Source of the DNA: Paramoeba atlantica
Lineage: Eukaryota > Discosea
Direction: 5' to 3'
NCBI GenBank assembly: GCA_977017575.1
Contig: CDRNVI010000069.1
Location: 372,001-436,000 of the forward strand
DNA: 64,000 nt
Below the pieces are notes generated by a model, which did no database searches, was not told the origin of the DNA, and saw only the letters and a program-made list of their open reading frames with translations. Positions 35,986 through 44,730 of the stretch are shown here, piece by piece; position 1 is the stretch's first letter; every line of letters begins with the position of its first letter. Position numbers and translations under genes: made by a program.

Positions 35986-36682
35986 TTTCTTGTGCCTGTG
36001 GGGATACCGCTCGGGCGTAAGAAATTTGTTTCTGGCTCACGGTGTTGGGCGACGTGTCAATGTCCCCCCCAATAATTCGTATTCGCGGGCGGTTCCCGTT
36101 CTTCGCCTCTTTTGGTCCATCACAGTTCATGAGATTCAGCCTCTTGCCAAGGCGACGAAATATATTGGACGGCAGGTGTGCAGTTTTAATTTTAACCGTG
36201 GACCCGTTTCCTTCTGTCATGCCACTGTTTTGCTGGTTCCCACGTTTGGGGTGTGCCTTCGGAGACGGAGGTGTTATTGAATTTGGAAGCGGAGGTGGCG
36301 GAGAGAGCGGCTCCCGAGGCAGGGGTAGGGTCGACTGCTGGGGCGGTTGCGGAGGCGACTGCGGAAGTGGTGACTGCGTAGGTCGCGATTGCGGGGGTTG
36401 AGGGGGGGGAGGGGCCTGCGGTGGAGGAGCGTTCGGCGATGAGTTCTGTGGGGGCGTGTCGCTCGGCGGCTTGTCGGGAAATTTCTTCTGTGATGACAAA
36501 GGCGGCAATTGCGTCGCTGGCGCGGCTCGAGGAGGTGGGGAATTCTGTGCGGGTGGAGCGCCACGTGGGGGAGAGTTCGGAGCGACCGGCGCCGATTTCT
36601 TTCTGCGGCGGGCTGGGGCTAGAGGCAAAATCTCGGGAGCTACTCCTGATTCTTTCGCCTTGGAGCGAGTTACCACTCCCAT
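35986..36682 (-). pseudogene. LINE N-terminal fragment (TRSKAK type, LINE-C-like)
   Basis: I choose the start at ATG 36682 (MGVVTRSKAKESGVAPEI). It matches the N termini at 43421 (MGVFTRAKAKETGVAP) and 50123 (MGMFTRSRAKDTGVAP). A long Pro/Ser-rich disordered region follows, then RPRIRIIGGDIDTSPNTVS, which recalls PRIRIVGSTPLPK of LINE-C. Coding homology then stops, well before any reverse transcriptase. Just upstream of the ATG a possible eroded leader end (CTTGTTG, about 36709-36716) precedes a LINE-C-like UTR. Its 5' side faces the LINE-A fragment at 36848. Confidence 0.65.
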
Positions 36683-36847
36683 TGAAGAGTAAACGATTAG
36701 AAAATAATCAACAAGACAATCGAAGAACGCGTTCTGGAAGTTTAATGAATTTCTCCTCTCCATGCTTGCCTCAATTCTCGTAGCAGATTCCGATGCTGAC
36801 TCGAGATTGTTGTTTCCGTTCTCTCGCGTATGATTCTCCGATGACAA

Positions 36848-37503
36848 TGGTGCCGTTCCGGATGCAAAGCTATACTCAATAGCAAGACTGCACTAACACA
36901 CATACCGGGATGCGTACGCTGTCCGGGATTCAACGCCACAGCAAAGCACAACGCCCTAGTTCAATTTGTGTACAAATTGTGTCAAAAAGCCGGTTTACCG
37001 AGTGAAAAGGAACCAAGAGCACTCAGCACCTGGAGTTGTTACACGTGTCATCGAACAGTCGACTTCGAAGCCAGAATACTTCATGAAAAAACTTGCACTG
37101 GCAGACGATATCATCGCTCAGGACCGGATATAGTAATATATTGGAACACTGGTGAAGTTTTTTATGATCTCACAGTTATCCACAATCTCGCACCATCCAA
37201 TATTCACCGTACGTCCAAGCAACTATTTGCCGATGCAATTCAACGCAAACGAGGCACATACGTGGCGACAGGTCTAATCCCAGAAGAAAACTTCATGTGC
37301 ATTCCCGTACTAGCCTCTGGGTCTTTACATAGCAACACCAGACTACTGCTACATGCGATTGCCGACGCTACCCTTGCGGTGCGACAGGACACGGAAATGG
37401 AATTCAAGTTGCTTGTTCAAGAACTGGCGGGTACTCAGGTATACTCACAGCTACGTCAGCACCTGAGTCACACAAACAAAGAGTGCGAAAGTTTGTATTA
37501 AGT
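36848..37503 (+). pseudogene. LINE-A-type fragment: zinc knuckles and endonuclease
   Basis: It reads into the CX2C..HXPGC knuckle at its first bases (CRSGCKAILNSKTALTHIPGC), then HNALVQFVYKLCQKAGLP. A second zinc cluster follows, then the endonuclease HRSGPDIVIYWNTGEVFYDL (PD and later D present), ending ...QVYSQLRQHLSHTNK and a stop at 37503. Everything N-terminal to the first knuckle is missing, so the copy is 5' truncated. It is a diverged subfamily of LINE-A (NTGEVFYDLTVIHNLAPSN). It stands head to head with the fragment at 35986-36682. Confidence 0.8.
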
Positions 37504-37740
37504 ATCGCAGAAGGACCCAACTTTACAACTAGAATATAACAAAGCTTGCATAGTCGCGTAAGCTTCAAACATAACACCCCCACTATTGGGGGGTAGCGCC
37601 ATTAACAGGTTAGCTTATTTATCTATTTATCTATTTATCTATTTATTTGTAAGTCCTGTTCTAGTTGTTATTTTGTTACGTTTTGGTACCTTGATAATTC
37701 GTCAGATAGATATAGTTTATTGGAAACTAAAAAAAAAAAA
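37504..37740 (+). other. 3' UTR of the LINE-A-type fragment
   Basis: Untranslated sequence with a TTTATCTATTTA tandem tract (37615-37650), ending in an A12-13 tract at about 37728-37740, a plausible tail. No other feature is seen. Confidence 0.55.
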
Positions 37741-37890
37741 ATTCGACAGGGAAACTGAGAGGGTGGCTGAAACGTACGGCAAGCCCTTCAGCTCGAAATC
37801 GAAAAGATGACGGCATACACGGTTGTTTCGCAACTTCGTCATTACATCCCGAAGGAGAACTGGATCAAAAAAAAAAAAAAAAAAAAAAAA
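37741..37890 (+). pseudogene. LINE-C C-terminal micro-fragment with poly(A) inside the coding region
   Basis: The bases at 37789-37866 encode LQLEIEKMTAYTVVSQLRHY, like the LINE-C C terminus. An A24 tract begins before the expected stop codon. It therefore looks like a cDNA from a prematurely polyadenylated RNA. The tract runs straight into the leader of LINE-F copy 1. Confidence 0.7.
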
Positions 37891-37936
37891 CGATAAAGAT
37901 ACAGTTTCTGTACCTTGTTGTTTCTGTACCTTGTTG
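37889..37936 (+). other. Double spliced-leader-like sequence at LINE-F copy 1 5' end
   Basis: A leader of about 32 nt (AACGATAAAGATACAG then TTTCTGTACCTTGTTG, ending 37920) is followed directly by a second TTTCTGTACCTTGTTG (37921-37936). The duplicated part begins right after an AG within the leader. This is the product expected if a transcript already carrying a leader was trans-spliced again at that internal AG. Confidence 0.8.
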
Positions 37937-37969
37937 ATTTCTTTTCCCTTTATATCATCCTTACGCCCT

Positions 37970-38820
37970 ATGGTGACAACCCGGTCCAAAGCTAAGCAGG
38001 GTACCGACTTCCAGCACGAAGCTAGCGCGCACAAACTTGGATCTTGGGATCAATTTGAAGCCAATAAAGATCTAGTCGAAGGGGTGAGTACATTCGAGGA
38101 GAGTCTTTATACCACGCCACTTCCACCTGATCCCTCATCTGAATTATTGGAGCGCGCTGACAAGATTGCCTGCGACATTAAGAACTCTACAGAAGGCGAA
38201 ACGCCAGACACAGGACACCAGAATGCTACCACCGAAGAAGAACTGTTCTCCAGTGTCCGCCCGACGGAAAGCCTCGAGTTCCAATTCGAAGGAGCCAATT
38301 CCTCTTCACTCAGCCAATTAAAGTCCTCTAGCAAGGCTGTGAAGGAGAAGTACGAGCGCCATAACCGCAGGGTAGGCTGTGCCGAATATGACTATGCTGA
38401 TAACAGGCTAGTTTTTCCTGATCTCACGCCTCCTGATCTTCGCTTCTCAGTAAAGGGTAGCAGTAAAGGCCGTAAACAGAAGAAACGCCCGAAGGGCATC
38501 AATCTTTCTCAGCTGGATGCAGTGTCCGGGGCCGACAGCGAGGAACGCGACAATATAGAGTCCAGCGCGAATTCACCCGGGCCACGCACTCATGCCACCG
38601 GAGTCATGAAAAGCCCGTCTATCAAATTGTCCCAAAAGGAACAGAACACTAACACCCCCACGGGTAAGCGTAAACGTCACGTGCAGGTGTCGAAACCAGG
38701 GCCACGCGATTCCTCAGATACCGAAAGGCTCAATCAACCCCCCAATACCACTCCAGAAAAGCCACCTACAGTCAATGGAAACACGCGGAAATGTCCTTCT
38801 CAGGGATGTGCATGGCAAGG
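37970..38820 (+). CDS. LINE-F copy 1 ORF, N-terminal part
   Basis: The ATG at 37970 (MVTTRSKAKQGTDFQHEAS) follows the leader and a 33-nt UTR. The TRSKAK motif is shared with other LINE N termini here. LGSWDQFEANKDLVEGVSTFEESLYTTPLPP matches the LINE-F copy 2 N terminus. The frame continues through a Lys-rich stretch (RKQKKRPKG) to the first half of a C2H2-type zinc finger (CPSQGCAW) and is then cut by the insert at 38821. The partner histidines lie at 39430 onward (GGQWQSFYNHVSHRHG). Confidence 0.8.
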
Positions 38821-39429
38821 GTTATGATCATACGCTCGTGGCGCAGAGATACGTCTCTCTGTGTGACGGCCGATACCATCGGCGCATGACCCGCATACGA
38901 CGGGTGTCACACAGAGAGTGGAGTGCGAAGTAGGAGACGAGACGCCCATCGGTCATGCTACAGCACGTATAGCCATGGTTCATGCTGCAACACGGTCAAG
39001 CCGTGGGTTCATGCTGTCAGATGGTCTATCGTGGATCATGATGCATCATGGGGAGGTCCGTTACCGCCGCACTCGCTACAGCATGTAGGGAGAGAGGGGT
39101 GCAAGTTCGCATCCCCTATACACGCATACAACGTGTCCTCCCGCTGTAGCACGCCCAGTGGTCCTCAAGGGAGGCCACCATGGCGCATAGCTCCCGGGAG
39201 AAGAAAGCACGAGAAGGAGAGAGCCGGGGAGGGAAGAAAGCTCACTCGAAGAGAGCGAGCCGGGGAGGGGTGAAGAGTGCGAAGTGCGTCCCCTACTTCC
39301 GCGACAAAGAGGGACAGTTTCAGCTAGCCGGCAGCCGGAAACGGGCATTTAAAAGTAAGAATACGCCCGTTTCCGGGAAAAGAAAGGAAGGGCTAGCAAA
39401 ATGTACCAACAAGGTACAGAAACTGTATC
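38821..39429 (-). mobile_element. Unrecognised insert with leader at its minus-strand 5' end
   Basis: About 610 bp split the LINE-F zinc-finger coding sequence. On the minus strand the insert begins with a leader-like sequence (39429-39407: GATACAGTTTCTGTACCTTG TTG) and runs to about 38821. It has no convincing ORF. It contains several inverted repeats: CTCTCTGTGTGAC against GTCACACAGAGAG (about 38852-38864 and 38905-38918), GCCGATACCATCGGC inside that loop, and CCGGAAACGGGC against GCCCGTTTCCGG (39332-39376). It could be a retrocopy of a structured noncoding or mRNA-like transcript. No poly(A) or clear target duplication was found. Confidence 0.55.
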
Positions 39430-42400
39430 TTGTTGTGCCTCACGGGGGCCAATGGCAATCCTTTTATAACCACGTATCCCACAGACACGGGGACGAGGTG
39501 CCTGATACCTGGTGCCTGATACCAAGGAGGGACGTTTCCGATGCAGGGATTGCAACAGGCACTACAACCTAAGCAAACAGGTCACCCATGCCGAAAACTG
39601 CGCTTTCCGCTGCTCTTCTCCCCCACCTATCTCCGAACCTACACAGACAGGGGGCGACCCGAGGGACAACCCTGCATTTTTTGCCGCACAAGCCGTCGCC
39701 GAACCCCTTCCCTCCCTGGCGTCAATCTGTTCGACACCTCTCAACACATGCAAAGACATTCCCAACAGCTGTCGCCAGGGGTGGGCGAAAGTCTTCTGTG
39801 AGTGTCTCTCTTCCGCTGTACGAGACAATACAGTTGAGGCCTGGACTCTTCTCGCCATGCTACCGAAATGCGTACTACCGGCACCTCATCGTGGGGGGAG
39901 CAGGGCAAAACTATCGTACGCCTCGCACGTTCGGAAGTGTCTCGCCCGGTGGTCACGGAAAGAATTTCTCCCCCTTTGGAACGAAACAATTGCGAGCCTA
40001 CAACACAAAAAACGCGTCGCACAAGCACAGAGTCCGGAGGACGAGATAACCAAATCTGCTATGCGAGCTGAAAGACTCGTTCGCGACTCGGAACTATCTC
40101 GAGCTATGGCTGCCCTAACCTCTGAACCAGTAGCCCCGTATGACGATGATACTTACACTAAACTCCAAGCTAAGCATCCATCCCGACTCGCTACGTCGGT
40201 GAAACCCCTCAGTTCTTCGACGGAAATGGGACCAAAACCACTTCGAGCCACAGAGGAAGACGTAACGCAGGCTCTTGCAACTTTTCACCGGGGGTCATCG
40301 GGTGGCGCTTTTGGGCTACGCCCTGAACACGTACAAGTGGCACTAGAGTACCACCATGACGGCCGTACGGATCCATTGGGTACACTGACCGACTTTACGA
40401 ACCACATGCTCGCGGGGCAAGTGCCGCTCGAAGTTCAGTGCTATTTCGCTGGAGGCCGCTTATGCGCGTTAAAGAAAGGGGAGCGCGACGTGCGGCCAAT
40501 AGCGGCCGGAGAGACGCTCCGTCGCCTGGTGAGCAAAGTCGCCTGTCTCTCCGCCAAAACAACAGCTCGTAAGCTCTTCAAAGGACACCAATACGGTGTG
40601 GCCACTCCAGCAGGGTCTGAGCGCGTCATCCATCGATGCAGACAGACATTCGATTCTCACGTTGATGACAATGACTTCATTCTATGCAAAATTGACCTGA
40701 AAAACGCATTTAACCATGTCTCACGGGACTGGATCATTGCCCTTACTCGCGAACACTTTCCCGCTCTCAGTCACTACGTAGATTGGTGTTACTCTTCGGA
40801 CAGCCTACTTACTTTCGGAACACGCACCATTCCGTCTTCTGAAGGAGTGCAACAAGGCGACCCCTTAGGTCCTCTCCTTTTTTCCCTGGTTCTGAGAGAA
40901 GTAGCGGCGGAAATTCACGCAGTAGCCCCAATGCTCGATTTGAATCTGTGGTATCTGGACGACGGGGTGCTGGCTGGATCATCTGCTGATGTGCGGCACG
41001 CATTCGACGTGCTGGAAATCAAAGGACCACAACGGGGACTCCATATCAACGCCGCTAAATGTGAACTCGCCTTACACCCCTCATCATCTCCTCGCGCCTC
41101 CGTTTTCCCTGACATCCCTGGCCCGAATAAAAATTTCGAGGGTAATTTCAACATTTTAGGTAGCCCAGTCGGATCCACTGAATACTGTCATAAATTCCAT
41201 TTGGACAATGCCTTCGAACTGGCCCAAGATTCCCTAACCGCTATAACTTTGCTCGAGGATCCCCAGATCGCTCTCTCCCTCATCCGGCATTGTACAGGCT
41301 TCTGCAAGATGGTCTACTCTCTCCGTACCACCCCGACATCTGCACTGCAAGATATTTGTCGACGCCTGGACGACACTGTTCAGTCCACTCTCGAAAACTT
41401 TTTCCACCCACTTGGCGATGACGCCCGGCGACAGACACAACGAGACAAGCGCTTCGGAGGGCTAGGGCTCCGTTCAGCAGAGGAACATTCCTCTTCTGCT
41501 TACGTGGCCTCCGTGGCATTCGCATCAAGGAAGGATGGCTGGGCCCCCACCGAAGCGAAAGGTTTCGAAGAAGCAGTGAGCGATGTCAACAATCGCGCTG
41601 GACTAAATCTGGTAGACGGCGAAAATGGCACAATACCCAAGAGCATGGTTGTGTCAGATCGTTCCCTCTTTAGTACTATCGAAGCGAGCGAATCTAGAAA
41701 TGAAGCGGTAGTTCCCAGACAACGGGATCTCAGTCACTCGATCTCTTCCCAGGAATACAACAACGCGCTTAATACCGCTGACCCGCGGACGAGGGCCCGA
41801 TGGATCTCTGAAACGGGGGAAGGAGCGTCGGAGTGGGCATTTGTTTTGCCTTCCAAGAAGAACGGTCACGCATATACCCCGACAGAGTTCCGGATGCTGG
41901 TACGCTGGTGGCTTGGGGAGAACATATACCCCGGCACCCGACCTTGCCCCATGGACAAATGCACGCAGCCGCTTGGTCCAGAGGGGGATCACGCGATGTC
42001 GTGCAAAAGCGGGCATGGTATCATTTCCCGACACAATGCTCTGGCAACACAGTTTGCGGCGGAGTGTTCCAAGGCCGGGCTCGCCCCCAAACGAGAGGTC
42101 AGCCTGGGAAACAAGGGTCCGGGGGGCACCCTCACTAGGCCTGCAGATGTCTTTATAGACAGCCACCTCGGTCGGTCCCTTGTACTCGACTTCGCTGTCA
42201 CCCATGTCCAGCAACAAAAGTATACGGACACAGTCCGTGACGCTAACTGGGTGACGGCGGGGTCGTTCGCGGAACAATATGCCACCGTAAACAAGAGCAT
42301 GCAACGCGCAGAGGCGACTGCAGCACACTTTAAGTTCGGAGCTATGGTCGTAGAATCCTACGGCTCGTGGTGTCCCAGCGCAATGTCTGTTCTCCGAGAG

Positions 42401-42577
42401 GTCGCAGTAGCTAGGGCGGCTAAATCGGGCAGTGACATATCGAAGGGGGCGGCCTTACATCAGATTCTCACAGCTCTGAATGTAACACTGATGAGGTCGC
42501 AGGCCCGAATGCTAGTCTTGCGATTACCCGCAACGGGCCCCGACCTGGCTCTCCTGGGGTACGGGAAGGAAGAGTAG
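39430..42577 (+). CDS. LINE-F copy 1 ORF, main part (RT + endonuclease)
   Basis: The zinc-finger remainder (HGGQWQSFYNHVSHRHG) opens the segment. A 14-bp tandem duplication at about 39498-39525 (GTGCCTGATACC twice) shifts the frame, so the long open frame is counted from 39512. It holds the C..C..H..C cluster FRCRDCNRHYNLSKQVTHAENC and the reverse transcriptase (GGAFGLRPEHVQ, DVRPIAAGETLRRLVSK, DLKNAFNHVSRD, GVQQGDPLGPLLFS, catalytic LWYLDDGVL). A GGLGLRS thumb box, a CX4C..CXXGHGIISRH knuckle and the endonuclease RPADVFIDSHLGRSLVLDFA follow. It ends at 42577. The family's RLE is distinct from that of LINE-A and LINE-C. Confidence 0.87.
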
Positions 42578-43360
42578 CAAGCGGCCAAGAGGTGGAAAAC
42601 CTCGTGGGCAAGGGTGGGGCGGTAAGTGTCGTGGCTGCTTTGCTTGGTTCCTGGTTCTGCAGGGGGGTTGTGGCCAGCGTCGGACGGTCCTGCGGGCAAT
42701 AAGGTCCGGGGTAGTGAGAGAGGTGGCAGGTTGAGGTTTGCTCGTTTCGGGTTTGCTTGGGCATAGATTGCTTGTTTTTATTGTTATTGTTTTTATTGTT
42801 CTTATACTTACGGGAGATCGAATTGCTAGTTTTGGGCTCCAAAATATGAAATTGCTAATTTGATTGCTTGTTAAAAAAAAATCTTATATAAAATTGATAG
42901 ATAAAAAATTTTTATTATTTTATTATATTTTTATATTATGCTTTTGAAATAGTTTGCGCGCTATATACATCCGGATAAAAAAAAAAAAAAAAAAAAATTT
43001 TTTTTTTGCGCATCTTAGGGGGAGAAGCCTTTCGGGTCCGTAATACGGACGCGTTGGAAGGCTTCTTTCACGACTTTAACGTCTTGTTGTAGTATACAAT
43101 GGAAGTATACAATGCTGCTGTATACTCAAAATAATAGTTTCACGTGTTTTCCGTTCCTTTATTTATTCACATGTTACTCAAAAAAGCAAAACAGTAATAG
43201 CCGAATGCTGAAAGCAGCGAAAAAGTGACGACCCAAAGCAGCGAAACGGTGATAACCCAAAGCAGCGAAACAGTAACAACCAAGAGCTGAAAGCTGCGGA
43301 ACAATAATCACCAAGCAGCAAAACAAAAATAACCAAAGGACTTTTTATAAAGGAACATCA
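42578..43360 (+). other. LINE-F 3' UTR, AT-rich tail, filler and 24-bp minisatellite
   Basis: 42578-42870 is LINE-F 3' UTR. 42871-43010 is AT-rich with A and T tracts. 43016-43057 copies part of DIRS-B gag (9349-9390: GGGGGAGAAGCCTTTCGGGT...). 43180-43330 is a degenerate repeat of about 24 bp built on AACCCAAAGCAGCGAAACAG. No gene is seen. The 43335-43360 stretch directly precedes the leader of the next insertion. Confidence 0.65.
43016..43057 (+). repeat. 42-bp DIRS-B gag fragment as junction filler
   Basis: Matches 9349-9390 in the same plus-strand orientation. It is too short to be an insertion in its own right and lies between the LINE-F tail and unrelated sequence. Confidence 0.8.
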
Positions 43361-43394
43361 TTAACGATAAAGATACAGTTTCTGTACCTTGTTG
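43361..43394 (+). other. Complete 34-nt spliced-leader-like sequence
   Basis: TTAACGATAAAGATACAG followed by TTTCTGTACCTTGTTG, then a 26-nt T-rich UTR and ATG at 43421. With 62024-62057 this gives the longest version in the window. No GT intron start, Sm-like site or T-run terminator follows, so it is not a leader RNA gene. Confidence 0.82.
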
Positions 43395-43420
43395 TTTTAT
43401 TACTTTTATTACTACACTTG

Positions 43421-44640
43421 ATGGGCGTGTTTACGCGCGCCAAGGCGAAAGAAACAGGTGTAGCACCTGACATTTTGCCTCTCCCGGTTAACAAGCGCAA
43501 GAAGAAACCAGCGACTCCCCCCTCTGCGCCCCCCTCTGCGTCCCCCGTTGCGCCCCCAGCTGAGAAACTATCCGAGGAACCACTACCAACACCGCCGCCG
43601 CCACCGCAGTTTCCATCGCAGGTGCCGCCGACAGCGCCACCATCGTCGACACTTCACGAGTCATCGTCGCAACCAATGCGATCTGCATTGCCACCCTCCC
43701 CTCCACTCGCCCCCCCGGCACCCACCATGTTGCGACCGCCGTCGCCTGACATACTGCCCTCTTCGTCGCTGGCCACTCGGCCGAGCATGCATTCTCTCTC
43801 GCGAAGAGCGCGAACGAGGGCGTTGCCCTTACCACCCACACCCCTACCGACAAAGCCGTCACCACAATCGCCGCCATCTGTGACGAAGCCACGTTCTTTA
43901 CCGCCGCCACAGACCCCGCCAGCATCTGTGCTGCCGACTCTGCCTTCATATATGCGTTCACCATCGCTTTCGCCGCTGCCTGTTGCTCCACCTTCTCTGC
44001 CACAACCCCGTTCACAATGTCACAAGCCCATGTCACACATTCAAAGCACGACAAAAACGCGCCCTAAGATTAAAGTTGTATTTCGCAAATCGCCTCCCCG
44101 AATCCAAACATTCGAAGGACGCCTATCGCAAAACCATGTGGAAGACTCAATAAGTTACCTCTCAAAGGCACAATCTGGGGATACGACTGCAAGGGTGCAA
44201 GGAAAGGAACTACCCTCCTGCGTGGACGAGCTGCCTGCCATTCAAAAGGACAAAGGTCTCCCCACAGAGCTGCAAGAACCGCCGCCACCATACAATGTGC
44301 ACACATACACAATCTTTGAAAACGACCCGCCGTATGAGGAGTCCCGCGACATGACTAGAAACTACGTTCCAGCGTGCCCGAAGCGGCGGAATAGACTATT
44401 AATCCCAGAAAGGCCACAAACTACCGGCACGATGGGCCTTCGTCCAGAGCACCTCCAGGCAGCCATCTTGGAACATGTGGACAAGGATGTGAATCCTCTC
44501 TCGGCCCTCACGCGGCTGAACCAACGGGCCACTACCACCAAAGGGAGTTACGACTGGCTTATGTTGACAGCCTTAATAAACACATCCTGTCAAAATTTTT
44601 TTTTTTACAGAATTTTTTTTTTTTTAAACGTTGTCTTAAT
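43421..44640 (+). pseudogene. Mosaic LINE: TRAKAK N terminus + LINE-F piece + LINE-A piece
   Basis: I choose ATG 43421 (MGVFTRAKAKETGVAPDIL). 43421-44370 encodes a Pro-rich N terminus with RPKIKVVFRKSPPRIQTF. Then TMGLRPEHLQAAILEHVDKD (about 44430-44515) is LINE-F reverse transcriptase sequence, and TTTKGSYDWLMLTALIN (about 44525-44575) resembles LINE-A at TTKKGSYTWIQANERL. The reading frame passes through all three joins. After 44596 come T tracts and no further homology. It is a chimeric cDNA, not a functional element, although its 5' leader is perfect. Confidence 0.75.
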
Positions 44641-44730
44641 AATTGTATGATATAAACTGCGAATCCTCTTCAAACAATTCTTTTCGTAAACTATGAGACT
44701 TCCTACCACGGATTCTCACTGCATATTCCA
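44641..44730 (-). other. LINE-A copy 3 3' UTR
   Basis: Short untranslated stretch downstream (minus sense) of the ORF ending at 44731. Its exact 3' end against the mosaic at 44640 is not clear. Confidence 0.5.

Larger units (their letters stand above)
37889..43010 (+). mobile_element. LINE-F copy 1, near full length, interrupted once
   Basis: It starts with the double leader right after the A tract of the previous fragment. The N-terminal coding part is at 37970-38820, a foreign insert at 38821-39429, and the rest of the ORF at 39430-42577. The 3' UTR contains the family signature GAATTGCTAGTTTTGGGCT (about 42817-42838) and ATTGCTAATTTGATTGCTTG (about 42851-42870). The 3' limit is uncertain: A tracts occur near 42873 and 42977-42997. 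Confidence 0.8.

Noticed and set aside
37586-37810. Small membrane protein on the plus strand
   Set aside because: The hydrophobic stretch comes from the TTTATCTATTTA tandem tract in a LINE 3' UTR.
43361-43480. Spliced leader RNA gene at the 34-nt leader match
   Set aside because: No GT donor, Sm-like site or T-run terminator follows. Instead a short UTR and a LINE ATG follow, so it is a copied leader and not an SL gene.
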